Made by a program: the position numbers and the translations under genes. Below are positions 1 to 12,300 of a stretch of 64,000 nucleotides of DNA, in pieces. Each line of letters starts with the position of its first letter. Within the stretch, counting starts at the first letter, position 1. Origin of the DNA: Aureococcus anophagefferens (taxonomy: Eukaryota > Sar > Pelagophyceae > Pelagomonadales > Pelagomonadaceae). Below the pieces are notes generated by a model. It had not been told where the DNA came from and made no database searches. It saw nothing but the letters and a program-made list of their open reading frames with translations. The DNA lies in contig NW_008705597.1 in the NCBI RefSeq assembly GCF_000186865.1, positions 133,094-197,093 of the forward strand, in the 5' to 3' direction.

Positions 1-350
1 TGCGCCTCTAGAAGAGAGATTCCGAAAGCAGACTGGTCCAAGCCTAGTTGGTCTACACTCATAAACGATCCATATGTCGCTGATGGAGATGCGGCCGTCA
101 AACTTGTCAGCCATCGTACGCCAGGCACGTGCGAGTTTGTTATATGCGCACATGACGACAGCAAACACAATCCAAAACTGGAGTTCAGTGGCCCTGCAAG
201 CTGGATGTTCCACGCTCCAACACGCGCAACCCCACATTCTTGCCATCGAGACGAGATTTAGTGCTTCAAACACGCCCGCTCGACTAGCGCTACTAGTGCC
301 GAGGTCGTCGCCGCGCTTTGGCTGTCACCGACCTCCGAAACCAAAAAACT
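1..350 (-). CDS. Ketosynthase N-terminal part (cut by window edge)
   Basis: Minus-strand reading near positions 75-1 gives the KS N-terminal signature YGSF...LGLDQSAFGISLLEA, the stretch just before the DPQQ motif in the other KS domains of this locus. The window ends before DPQQ. It follows an ACP, as in every module here. Confidence comes from the match to sibling KS domains (for example near 57.2 kb). Confidence 0.75.
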
Positions 351-3300
351 TGCGACAGAATTGAGTGTGGGATGGTCAAACAGTAATGTTGGAGACATCT
401 CAAGCCCGGATGCTCAAGAAAGCTTCATCGTGAGCTCCGCAGTAGAAAGAGAATCCACACCGGCCGACATCAACGGGACATTTGAGTCCACGAGAGTACC
501 CAAAACCTCCCAAACAATGGACCGTACCAGCGTGTGAGAGTCGTGACCAACGCCTGGTGTTCATGATGCCGCTGCTTACTGGCTGGAAGCAACATCATGT
601 AATTTCCCGCCTTGGGGGCTGGATAGGCTCCTCGACAGGTATCTTCCAGATGGATTGACTCGGAATGGGGCTACGATAATTATGTAGTGCAGCGTGCGCG
701 TCAAGCAGAGCATGGCTTTGAGCAGCAACGAGAACAAGTTCCTCCGCGAGTCTTTTCCTACTTGAAGCCGCGTTCCGCTAAATCACCCGTCCACTTGGGG
801 CGCACCTAGCAAAGCTGAGCACGGTGGCGAGTATCCCGGGCCCTCTGGGTGAAGCTCGCTAATCGCGCAAGCGGCATTGGACAACCTTCACCTGCCAATA
901 GCGGCTTATTTTGCACTCGTCTGCACTCAACCTAGCACACGGCAGCACCTTCCCCTCGAGTCCCGCCCAGGCAGCGCAGTAGCAAGCATGCTGTCTGACT
1001 GCAATCTCGATCATGGATCTCACCCGCTCCGGCAAGCATCGGGCTCTCTGGTGTTGAACATCGAGCCTGTGGAGACTCGCGAGTGATCAGCTTTGGTCAG
1101 AACCCAAACAAGCGCCGCCTTTGCACCGACCGACGCTCTCTAGGCCCATATCCCCGAGAGTTCCGTTGCTCTACACCTACTCCCGAACTCACAGAGGAGA
1201 TGGAGTGAAGCCACCCTGGTAACGGTCACCAGTGCAGCTGAGCGATGATGACGCATCACCACAATAGAAGCATGGGTACTCGAGATTATCAAGGTATTAT
1301 TTTATAACATGGTAGATCTTGTGGTTGGTTCAGAGAGAGCTGGAGAATAACGCCCTGCCCCCTGATTGCCAAGGAGACTAGATTACGAAGCGCGACAAAA
1401 AGACCCTGCCGTCCCAATCCCGCTTCGTAAGTTGCGTCATCGTGCACACGCAAGCGAACCGAGCATTCCGTGTGCGATGGTTCCACTGAAGCCGAATGAG
1501 CTCAGCCTGGAGCTTCGCTTGCGGCCATCCGTGGCTACTACGTATTTTCGAGTACACAAAGGACCCGAAGCGGGCACAATGTCAGTAGGCATGTGAAATA
1601 ACGTTCGTGCTACAATCGATCAAAGGTGTGTATTTAACCTGACAATTTCATTGATTACAATTTTGAAGGAAGATGCTACTGTACTGCTTAAGTTGCGCAT
1701 TGACTGTTACAATGAAGGCACAGACTACGAGAGAGGCAAGACCTGCGGCGGCAGCAGATGCCTCTTAGTGACCCAAATGTGACTTCAAAGATTGGGCTTA
1801 TACAGTCTACACCTTTACCAGCCTTAGCAGGGCTCCGATGGCAGCCCCGACCTACGCACGCATGATAAATCTCATACGCGCATCGAGCTCAGCAAGACTT
1901 CGATTGGATCTCCAAGTATCGTGCCTGTGCCATGGGCCTCCAAAACATTCTCAGTAACAGATTAATCCCGCACAGTTGTCATCAGTAGTCACTTTTATGA
2001 TGATCCATTTGGTGCAGTAAGACTTGCACTCTGACCATCTTACTGAACGGCTGATCTTGAAATGGAAAGCTCGCCACAGAAGTGTATCAGGTATGTAATT
2101 TGGCTCTCTCCACGACAATATCCATCTGCCTACATGTCGAACGTGTGGCAGCGTCCAAGAGGTGACAGCATCCCCGCCGCCGAAAAAGCCAGGAATCCAT
2201 CCCGCTTCAATAGTCCTACGCCAGTTGATATGGCCTGCGTACACTCGCTTTGCTCTAGAGCTGATTTCGCTAGATGCGTTGTCACTAGAGTTGAACAACA
2301 GGCAGTGTCCAGTCCCATGCAAGGGCCAATCAGACCATACAAAAATGATATGCGGCCAGATGCTACTGAAAGGAGCACTGACGTTCCTGCATACATTGCG
2401 ACTGCAGTCATGGGTAGTCCCTTCTCCCGCTCTGAAACATCTCGATTCGCGGTTAGCGCCCCCATTCCCAAGTAAACGCCTATGCTTGTGACAGAGAAGC
2501 AAATACCAGCAGTTGACTACAGTAGGATCAACTGTTGAGGATCAGCGGAGGTGGCTTCAGCGTGCGACATGCCACAGGTCTCAAGCTAAAAAACATTAAA
2601 GCTGCCATAAGATGATAAGAAATCAGGATCCCATCATGAAAAGGGGGTCCGTCGCTTGACTACTAGACCAGATTCGAGTAATTGCGCTAGTGAACTTCAG
2701 GAGTGAAGGCGATCTGGGAGACTCATCGTAAAATCTTGAATAGCCACGCGCTGTGTGCAAGAGCATTTTGACTCGACCTTCGTGATGATAGATTCTTACT
2801 TCGTTCAACACAGAGCGATTACAAGAGAAGAGATGGAGGTGGGAGTGGGGTGGTCAAATGCTAGTGTTGCAGGAATCTCAAGCGAAAGGTGATGTTACAG
2901 AGATCATCCTAGTTTGAGAGTACCCAGGGAGGTCAACCCAGCCTCTACCAATGGCTGTGCTCCACCAACCTCAGAGCCAACAATCTCAATTATCGTGAGA
3001 TTAATTCGTTCCACAATCTGGTCGAAGTGGCTATGGTCAGGAGGTTTAATTTTGGCAGAGACGACAGAGCTCATTTAGGGAGGTCCAGGTCTACTGTGTG
3101 GCGGCTGCTCAGAAATCTAGGATGGCTTTACCTGCAACGCTTTCACAGATTCGATGATGGACAGGATAGAGTGGGGATTGCATAGCGTACTGGTGTCACC
3201 ACAATCCTCGCCATGGACGATTTTTTGTACAATTCAGCGCATGTATTTTCCTGTCATGGTCTCCGGAATTTCGCTGATGGTCACAAACTGTGACGGTGCC

Positions 3301-5110
3301 GCATATTCCCCAATGTCCACAACACAGTTACTTTGTAGTCGTCTTTCGTCTTCGAGGGACAACTCTGCGCCTGGCATGAGCGTGATGAATGCCCACGGGG
3401 TCTATCCTGTCAAGTCATCAGAAACTCCAACTACAATGCAGTTGGCCACTGGCGATGTCTGCCGGAGCTTGTCGCGCAACAGACTTGCCTCTATTTATCC
3501 TGTGCCAACCCGATGCCCGTTGACATTCAGCACATCATCAGACCGTCCATGCATAGAAAAAAGGCCAGGTCCGTGGAAGATAGCAACGTCACCTTAAAAA
3601 AACACGGGCTGCTTAAATCAATCGAAGTACGTTCATTTAAATCATTTCGCATCGCCTCTCCAGTCTCGATGTCCAACAACTCAAACGTCTCCCCATGTTG
3701 TTCGGGCCATGTATGGCCACGGTGCTGTGATGACTGCTTCGCCCGTTTCTTTTGCGGTTGCAGGTCTGAACCCACCCCGTCAATCGAGGTGATCAGTTGG
3801 AACCCACGACGAAAACGAAATCCATGGGTAGTTGTACATTCGAGTGTCTGGCTTTAAAGGCTAGTGAATATGTCCATACGAACAGCTCAATACCATACCG
3901 CCATGCTCAGTTCCCCAATAGGAGTTGATGTAGTGTGGCGTGATGTGCAACATTCCGAAGAGCTAAACTGTTGGAGAGCATGGTTCAGCACAAAAGGTCG
4001 CCACCTTTAGGCTCGACTTGTCGTATTTACACAGTTCTGCGGCTCCAAGACTGTGCGACATCAAATATTTGAGAAACGCCACACCCCCTTTCAAAATGGA
4101 TACGCTGAACTACTAAATCATTGCGGCGAAGCCTGCTACGTATGGGGAAACAGGATTAGTCTCGGTGATGAGGCTTGTGAGACGATTTGCTAGGCTACCC
4201 GCCAGCATGTAAGTCTGGCCAGTAATCCACCCGAACGAGGCAAGTACGAAAATCACGTCCCTGCCCGGGACGACATCAAAGCTACATTGCATTGTCATCA
4301 TTACACCGGCAAGATATCCGTGCGCATGGACAACGCCCTTCGGCTTCCCCGTGCTTCCGCTTGTATATATGATGAACAGGGGGAAATTTGCCTCCACGGG
4401 GCGAGCGGCATGCTGGGGTAGGAATAGTCTGCTCTACCCCCAATCTTCTTGCGTGGTCAAAATATCAGCATCTTTTAGGAAATCTTCAACTACAATGACT
4501 TCAAATTTTGTACGCATCTATTGGGCTCGCTGGATAATGCGCGCAATCATCTGTGGTTTGAATATTCGGTGAAGGACAAGCTCAAGATCCACAGCGGACA
4601 CAGTGATTGAGTCCATTAAAAGCTTTTTCAGCAAGACGAGTCACTCAGGTTCCAACCTTTAATTTTAAAGTTCTTTCAGCAAGGATGCTGTTGGGTGGAA
4701 ATGTGACGCGACTTCCAACGCTGTGGATGTGCCTTAATCTCCACTTACGAAGAGCGCCTTGGCACCAGTGTCACAAGTTCAGTCTGAAAGCGACTGTGCA
4801 GGAGTTATCGGAGGCATGCATGCATAAATAATACCCAGCCTCTTTGCAGACTCGATCAAACAGATGCCACTCAAATTTGTGGGAAACATAAAAATAAGAC
4901 GATCTCCAGCAACCAAACCACGATTCTTCAAGGCCGAAGAAGCTGCCAGACATCCGAGTAGTAAACTTGAGTAGGACTGCGAATGCGACTCTTCTTTGTG
5001 GTCGATGACCGCAAGTGCACAACCATACCCTGAAAGGATATGTCTATCGATCTCGTTGAACGCTATATTGACTGCACCACCTGAATACCATTGAAAGCAC
5101 GGGCTTAGAG
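1..5110 (-). CDS. Gene M2 (partial): loading AMP-ligase / ACP / KS / ACP / KS polyketide synthase
   Basis: Inferred minus-strand gene running off the left edge. Domain order 5' to 3': acetyl-CoA-synthetase-like adenylation domain (about 5110-3195), carrier (3030-2815), KS (2760-1450), carrier (535-355), start of a further KS (350-1). A CoA-ligase plus carrier at the front is the usual logic of a loading module, so I place a gene start here, just downstream of the thioesterase that should end gene M1. Introns at 1852-1898 and 1639-1684 interrupt the KS. In-frame TAG and TGA occur in all domains. The true start codon is not resolved; nothing decisive is seen between 5110 and 5600. Confidence 0.55.
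355..535 (-). CDS. Acyl carrier protein domain (gene M2)
   Basis: Minus-strand frame shows VLGTLVDSNVPLMSAG then VDSLSTAEL and [11 protein letters not shown], the carrier-protein pattern with Ser of the (G)xDSL site for phosphopantetheine. One in-frame TGA lies after MKLS. Downstream is the start of the next KS. Confidence 0.88.
540..1440 (-). other. Unassigned linker between KS and ACP
   Basis: About 900 nt after the KS C-terminus at 1450. I recognise no domain on either strand. Because stops may be sense here, open frames are not informative. It could hold a diverged modifying domain or be a plain linker. Confidence 0.4.
1450..2760 (-). CDS. Ketosynthase domain (gene M2)
   Basis: Beta-ketoacyl synthase that elongates a carrier-bound chain by decarboxylative condensation. 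Visible in one frame after removing two introns: YGSF, ADPQQLILL, ASGRISF, GLDTACCSTL with the active-site Cys, [15 protein letters not shown] with catalytic His, GDPIE, [14 protein letters not shown] with catalytic His, [14 protein letters not shown]. An in-frame TAG sits where other copies have Glu or Gln after LILL. Intron 1852-1898 splits DPIE/VGA and intron 1639-1684 splits NAQLK.../LNTHL. Confidence 0.9.
1639..1684 (-). other. Intron, 46 nt, GT-AG (KS, second conserved position)
   Basis: On the minus strand GTACAG...TGTCAG interrupts the codon before LNTHL (phase 2). Removing it rejoins NAQL with LNTHL. Confidence 0.8.
1852..1898 (-). other. Intron, 47 nt, GT-AG (KS, first conserved position)
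   Basis: Minus strand GTCTTG...TGCGTAG between GDPIE and VGAAIGAL, phase 0, the same site as in eleven other KS domains here. Confidence 0.85.
2815..3030 (-). CDS. Carrier (ACP/T) domain of the loading unit
   Basis: Minus-strand IVGSEVGGAQPLVEAG, LTSLGTLKL and IPATLAFDHPT match a carrier protein; the phosphopantetheine Ser is in GLTSL (Thr replaces the usual Asp). It lies directly after the CoA-ligase domain and before a KS. Confidence 0.8.
3195..5110 (-). CDS. Acetyl-CoA-synthetase-like adenylation (loading) domain
   Basis: AMP-forming acyl-CoA ligase that would activate a short carboxylic acid and load the adjacent carrier. On the minus strand: WYSGGAVNIAFNEIDRH near 5070 (acetyl-CoA synthetase N-terminal signature), ALKNRGLVAGDRLIFMFP, IIYTSGSTGKPKGVVHAHG near 4350 (AMP-binding P-loop), SFGWITGQTY, YWGTEHGG near 3900, and the C-terminal lysine motif TGKYMR near 3240. 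In-frame TGA at 3234-3236 follows GKYMR exactly where this family has a second Arg. Several further in-frame stops occur. Substrate is not determined; acetyl is the default for the family. Confidence 0.87.
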
Positions 5111-5600
5111 TTTCACTTCACACTGTCTGGAACGGGGCCCAACTGCCCTAGCAGCAATGGGCACCCTCGATGGACCAACCGTTCCATGCGCTATCTTGGC
5201 TACGCGCTTGCCAGGATTTGTGTCTAGGGTGATACCAATGAAGTAGATGTTTCACCGTACTGCCGTAAAATTCAAGGTTCGTGCAGATCTGAGTTTACTT
5301 CGCCTCTGGGTCTAGGAGTACGGCGCGATGTAGAGTAGATTATTTCAAATCGGGCAAGTCTTAACCCAGATACAGGTGAGATATTGTGGACGCTACCGTC
5401 AGCACCGAGTCCTCGCGAGTGAAGACTTCGACATGTTTGGAAGAAAGCTACGTTCAAAAAAACTTGGAGCCATCGACAAGGCGTTGCCATCCGTAAATAC
5501 CATCAGGGTGGTCCCACGATAAGTAATTCGCTCTTCAGTAGAAATCCGGGCCGTCTAGCGTGGAGAAAAATGCAATCTATCCGACCACGCATGTGGTGCA

Positions 5601-6300
5601 TTACTGATGAGAAGCATCGTATTCCTCAGATAAAAGGATAGCCACACTAACGATAGTGGAAAGCTCGAGAATGTGCTCAGGGGAAATACTTCTGGCACTG
5701 TGTTCAAGAGCCTGAATTGTGGTTATGTCTCCCAGTTGTATTGCATTGCCAAAGTTGACTGGTGTTAGCAGCAATGTTGCAAAGGCAAATTCGTAGGTGG
5801 TTGCGCGCTTCCACATAGCTTCTTGCAGATGAGGCTCATCGAGAAAGCCGTCTATTGGGGCAGGGTCAATGAGAATCAATGACAAGCATTCGAGGCCGGG
5901 CTAGCCCGCCCCCGCAAGTATGAGTGCGAGGGGGCCAGAGAGCGAGTAACCAACTAAATGAATTGAATTAGAACAAACTCCGGACAATTCCTTGCACAGC
6001 AAAGAACCATAGTGTAGTGCCCGTCCCCGCATCGCACCGAAGTGTGTCTGCGACGGAGGTATTAGTTCTGGTGCTTGAAGCGTAATTATTGGCCACAAAG
6101 CAGGCGCGTAAGACTTCAGTTGAACTGCGACTGGAGTCCCAAAGCCCCCATGCAGGAGCGAAAGTGCGGGGGTACCGCGGGAGCCTTTCTGAATATATAT
6201 CAGTACTTTCGCAAGAGCTTCAGAGTTGATGAACAGCTACTCTTCCTTGGCAAAAAAAACGTAGCCAAGCTGCCAGCCAAGCTGCAACGTATTGAAGTGT
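5601..6300 (-). CDS. Thioesterase domain (alpha/beta hydrolase), chain release
   Basis: Reading the minus strand in the same frame as the sulfotransferase gives SIHLVGYSLSGPLALILAG near 5960 with the GYSxG nucleophile elbow, then SLILIDPAPIDGF. A single in-frame TAG separates the two halves (AGAG-TAG-PGLE). The C-terminal catalytic His is not confidently placed. It would hydrolyse the chain from the last carrier; next to a sulfotransferase it would act on a beta-sulfated chain. Confidence 0.85.
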
Positions 6301-9300
6301 TGCGGTAGTGTCTATATCACTGGACGGGGATCTTGATGAATCGGTTTTATGTCTTTGATAAGCAAGGGTATATCCCTCTGTAGTTGAGAGAGAGTGGACT
6401 GTGGATTTCCAAGTAGATCCTCATACTTGATTTGGTAGAAAGCTTCTGGCTCCAACTCGCGCCGACAGGATATGATTTTCTGATTGCAATCAGTCCACAT
6501 TTCTTCGATATTATACTGCTCAATACTCGAGATGCTATGTTCTTTCAGAAGGGTAGCAGGATGGCGAATCAAGTGCAAAAATACGGGGCAGACGAAGTTC
6601 GATGCCACCTTTCACATCCAATAAGACTGTGCGCTCGCAAGCCAAGCCACAGCGAGGATTCTCGGGGCAGTCCACTCGTGCAATGGAACATACAGCCCAG
6701 GGGACGTCCCGTAGGATTGAAACTAATATAAGCTTGTGGTTTCTTGGATATTCCGCACCAGCAACAAGAGGGTTTCATCTAATAAACGCACAGAACTTTT
6801 GCTATTTTGTATTTGTTCGTGATGCGTATGGCCCACTAACATGGTTGATACTCGCGACAAGTATTTCAAAAACTCGCTGCAGCCACTGTGAGGGAACGCC
6901 ACTATAAATGCTGTTTTTCGGGTTGGCTTCCTACTTTGAAACACATATTACTCCCAGATACAGCCCGCTGGTGATTGGTCTTGAGAATTAAGTTTGCTGT
7001 GTGAGGTTTGTAGTCGCACTTGGCGATCTATGTATACGCCGAGGTTCCGCAAATTCTGCTAGCCAACAAGCGTGGAGTCGTCTATGGTCACATCGAAGCG
7101 CTTCTAAACAGACCTCGCTAGGCTCTGGCTAATTTTACTATCAGATTACTATGTATGTCGCTAGAGAGTGACTACTAAAGTTTGCTCCACCTATTGCAGG
7201 GGCACATCATACACCTCTTCTATGTGCAATGCCAATGCTGCGATCGTTGGCGTGTCAAATAGTTACATGGGGGGGACTTAAATATCAAGCTACTCATTGA
7301 CATCATCCACCAACGCCTTGACTGAGCTAGACTTCAGACCCATGGCCATGAATGAAGTATGTCAATGAAACTTTCAAGCAGATGCTTCCAGTCGTGAGAA
7401 TGGCGTGTCCAAGTCACTGTTGGGACCGCAAAGCTCTTGCAAGAACTCCAAGACAACCCCACTCTGAATTTTTTGCTCGGTTTGCCCTGCACTACCTTCT
7501 TAGGCAGATGTTAACTTCTGCTGCATGCTACTGTTCAAGCCGGTACGCAATCGAGCACGGAAGTAAGAGGCAGTCTCCCCTCTGATTGCCAGTCACTATC
7601 AATACAATGACTGAGAGAACGCCCCGTGTGCAATGGTTCCACTGAACCCAAACGCACTCAACCGGGAGTATTGATCGTGATCATATGATGATCATTAAAT
7701 CAGTCCGACAGGCAGCTCGAACAATTACCCCGCCACAATCGAAGACAAATGAGTGTTCAACCTACAACGCTACGATAAGAGATAGTAGCAATAGGTAACA
7801 TTTGGAAAACAGCCTCAGCTCGGCGTTGGCGCTTACTTCTTGCGTGCAAATGACAAGAAAGGCCAGACCAACAGCAGCCGAAGACGCTTCCGAGTGACCC
7901 ATATTTGACTTCAAGGATGAGCATTGTATTTGCCGTTGTGTCCCAAATACTGGTTTGCACAGCACCCCAATCACAGCTCCTACCTGCAGTCTTACCCGTG
8001 GGAACTACCCCCATGTCATGTGCTTTGCACTTCGATGGGATCTCCGAGCGCTGTCCCTGTGCCATGTGCTTGAAGAACTTGACCAGAAACATGGTTGTCT
8101 CGCACGACCTCCATTAATCACCTCTAGGAGTAGCCATTCGGTGCTGTTAAACTCGCGCTGGCACCATTGTGCTAGACAGCAGAGTCGCGCAGCGCACAAA
8201 GGCTGGTATCACGAGCTTAAAGTAGGAGTGCAGCACATCCCTCAGCGCGACAATATCCGTTCGCCCGACGGTCAAAAGTGTGGCATCTTCCAGCCAGTGA
8301 TAGCATTGCAGCCACGGACATCGCAAGATTTGTTATTTGAGTCAGGATCTTAGTTCCAACCCCGATGCCATCTGTGCAGCTGTCTTGGACTGTGGTGGCG
8401 CAGAGATGCAATGCCGCCAATGCAGATGCGCACGCAGTATCAATAGAATAGCAGGAACCCACGAGTCCAAGTGTATATGAGAGTCATCCGGATGTTACTG
8501 AAAGGGAGCTGCCGCTCAACGAGTACAAACCCGCCTATTCGCTTCCAAGCCCGCTTACCTCGACGCCAGTGAACACTCCAATGCGTTCATGTGAAAAGAT
8601 ACGCGATGATGAAAATTGCAGTCTCAAAGTCGTATATCCCACCTCCAGCAGCATGACTTGCTGTGGATCAAGCAACTACGCCTCTGCGATAGAAATTCGA
8701 AAACAAACACTATCGAGGTTCAGCTAATCAATGTTCACAAAGGATCCATACGTGGCAGATGCTCTTTCTGATGAAACCTTCCACCGTACTATAGGGACGT
8801 GCTGATAAGTCGCCAGTGCGCACACTGTTTGCTCCTTGACCCCAGAATCCAATTTTAGTAACCCTGGCAGGGTGAAGCTCGATTATGTGATTAGCACTTC
8901 CAATTTTGCAAGCTACTGCTGTGCTTTTGTTTAAAGTCAATGCTGCTTTTCTTAAAGGAGCTCCGAATTGTGGCTAGCTTCAAACTCAGTTAGGATCTGA
9001 GCAATTGAGTCAATTGTCGGATGGTCGAAAAGCATTGTCGGTGACATCTCGATTCCGAGTTCGGTAGACAGGTTCTATGCCAGGTCTGTCGCGACAATCG
9101 AGTCCAAACCGGCGGACATCAGTGGCACATTCGAGCTGACCGATGTACTCAGTGTTCAAGCTACTATGGATCTTGTAATTATGTTGCCATCACAACACGG
9201 TTTCTGTCGTGCACTCCCATCACCACGGGCGGACGTGATAAAAACCCGCTCTGCACACCGGCTTGCTTACGCCGCAAGAGGCTGGGGAAATTGCACTATT

Positions 9301-12300
9301 TTGATCTCAAGTACCAGATTTGGAGCTACTAGCATTAAATGATAGATACTCTCAGACCATGAGAATCTTCCAGGACGAAGGCTATGAAAGGCGCAGCTAC
9401 ATGCAAAATGTGCTTAACATACCAATATATATATGTACATTGAGCGCCGGTGATATTCCAATGCGTTTCAACGTTTTTCGACGTAACGAGTTTGTGTTCT
9501 GGGGCGAGTTTGAGCCGCGCCTTTTATATTGCTCACGCTTGGTAAGATCAGTAGAAAGCGAAAGCGGTTTCATGCCTACGCTCTTTTTCAAAGCCCTGCT
9601 GATCGCATCAGAAACAGGTCAACAGTGCGCACGAAGTTGGGACCGCATCACCATCTCGCTTAGCAGACCGCGTGACTCTGCGTTTCAGCGGGGTCAACTG
9701 GTCACTGCTCACGATAAAACGAACGTGCCAAATACGTGATGGATCATTTTGTAGAAGCTATTGGCTGAGGGAATATTGAACAAGTAACTTAACAATGTGA
9801 AATTGTTCCATTGAAGCCAAATGAACTGATACGACCCGAGGTGAGTTTGTGGTCGCCAACGTTCATCTGCACAACCTACTATACGGGCAGTTCGAACTGC
9901 GAGGAAACAATTGCCATCAGGTGCCAATTTAGCCTGCGCTAATATTGATGGCCTTTTGCAAAAGCCAGTCAATCATCAAACAACACTGACCGATTTAGCT
10001 GCGCATTCGCTGACACGCCGGACACGTCCAGAGAGATGAGCGCGAGTGACGCCAAGCCAGCAGCAGCTGCGGATGCCTCCAAATGACCCATGTTTGACTT
10101 CAGCGATGTACTCTGTAATATCCTCGAGCTCGCGCACAAGACCCCAATTGCAGCACCCACCTGCAAAAACCGTGAATCATAGAATATTGTCCCGCAGGAG
10201 TGCACCTCGATTGGATCCCCTAGCGCTGTGCCCGTGCCATGTGCCTCGAGTACTTAAGAAAGCACACAAATACCTTGCACGGCTTGGATCAGTCAGCGTT
10301 GGGATGATCCGTTTGGCGCTGTCAGGCTTGCACGCGGTCCATCTTGCTAGACCGCAGTACCAGCAAGTCCCTTCTGCGAGCTCGATGATGAAACTATGAA
10401 AGTTCCACAACCCTCACCACGGCAATATCCATCCCCACGATGATCAAACGTATGACATCATCCAAACAAAGACAGCATTCCAGCTTGTGCCGTCACAAAG
10501 TTAGATTGATCCGTCAGAACATTGACCCCAGCTACGATAGCAACCACGATCTAGCTTGACACCTCCAATATTGCAATGTGGAGCGCCACAAGTGTTGATG
10601 AACAGGCTGTATCAAGCGACACGCACGCACCTGTCAAGCCACAAACGAACGAAAGTCAACCTGCCGCCACGGAGCAAACGCAACCCGTCCCTGAGAAAAC
10701 ATTGCTCTCTCACAGGTGAGAGCCTGGCTAACTTTAGATCCCAACGAAGACGCCAGAAGGCGTTTGATGCAAATGGTCAAGCACTCGACTCCCTAATTCT
10801 AGGACGAGAATCTACTATGGGTCCATCACTCGAAGTTCCACCGCATGGACTTGCAAGGCTGGACCGTCAGCACAGAAGCCATCACATGTGAAGGCACCAT
10901 AATTGGCTGCTTCGACGTGTCCCACGATGTCCCAGCGCGCATGAGGTATGTTAGACGCAGCCACGAGACCCCCTGAACAGATCATATGCAACCCAGTCTT
11001 GACACTGATCCGCCCCGGTAGAGAAAAGAGGTTAGATTGAATATGTACCAGGTTCTGTTTCACCCGGGACTCTCCCTTGCGATGCACAGTCTTTCCTCAA
11101 CATGGAGATCCATTGACAAAGGAGATTAACGACTTTAATGTTGGATGATCAAATGCGATGGTAGCAGGCAGTTCGAGGTGCCATTCTATTTTAAGCTGGG
11201 TTATCAACTCTGTTGTCATGAGCGAATCCAGACCAGCACTTATCAATGGAATGTCGCCCGAGATCTGCGTGCCTATTAATGAAAGTACGAGTGAGCGAGC
11301 TTATGAATACCCTCCGCGACTCTATTAACAGGAGTCGTTGCGGCGACTCTATTGAGAGGAGTCGTTTCGATGTGCCTGATGCGTTAAAACTCCATAGTAT
11401 CACGTGAAGTGGTCAAAGATAATTCCAGAGCAGTCTGCAATGAGCAGTCTATATAGCGAGGCTATCGATTGGAATGCGATTTGTGAATTCGCCGCTTTAC
11501 GTGTGTGATTGCTGAACGATCCAAACTAATTGTGTGCGATTGTTCCACTAAAGCCAAATGAACTGATACGACCCGAGGTGAGTTTGTGGTCGCCAACGTT
11601 CATCTGCACAACCTACTATACGGGCAGTTCGAACTGCGAGGAAACAATTGCCATCAGGTGCCAATTTAGCCTGCGCTAATATTGATGGCCTTTTGCAAAA
11701 GCCAGTCAATCATCAAACAACACTGACCGATTTAGCTGCGCATTCGCTGACACGCCGGACACGTCCAGAGAGATGAGCGCGAGTGACGCCAAGCCAGCAG
11801 CAGCTGCGGATGCCTCCAAATGACCCATGTTTGACTTCAGCGATGTACTCTGTAATATCCTCGAGCTCGCGCACAAGACCCCAATTGCAGCACCCACCTG
11901 CAAAAACCGTGAATCATAGAATATTGTCCCGCAGGAGTGCACCTCGATTGGATCCCCTAGCGCTGTGCCCGTGCCATGTGCCTCGAGTACTTAAGAAAGC
12001 ACACAAATACCTTGCACGGCTTGGATCAGTCAGCGTTGGGATGATCCGTTTGGCGCTGTCAGGCTTGCACGCGGTCCATCTTGCTGGATGCTAGAATCCA
12101 CAACAGAAAGTTGGGAGTATTCTTTGCTCATCAAAAGCGTTCCCACCCCTTCTCCACGACAGAAACCATCGGCTCGAATATCAAAGGTCTGACATCACCC
12201 TCACAAGGAGAGCATCCCTCCCGCAGCGAAGGCAATCGACACGACAGAAGTCAACATTGAGCTGCCAGATATTGCAGCACGCGATGCTGAATCCACAGCG

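Larger units (their letters stand above)
9815..10345. repeat. Repeat R1, copy 1 (KS 3' half)
   Basis: About 530 bp near-identical to 11552-12082 (offset 1737), introns included. Both copies are in the same orientation and encode KS C-termini. Confidence 0.93.
11552..12082. repeat. Repeat R1, copy 2 (KS 3' half)
   Basis: Near-identical to 9815-10345; see that entry. Confidence 0.93.
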
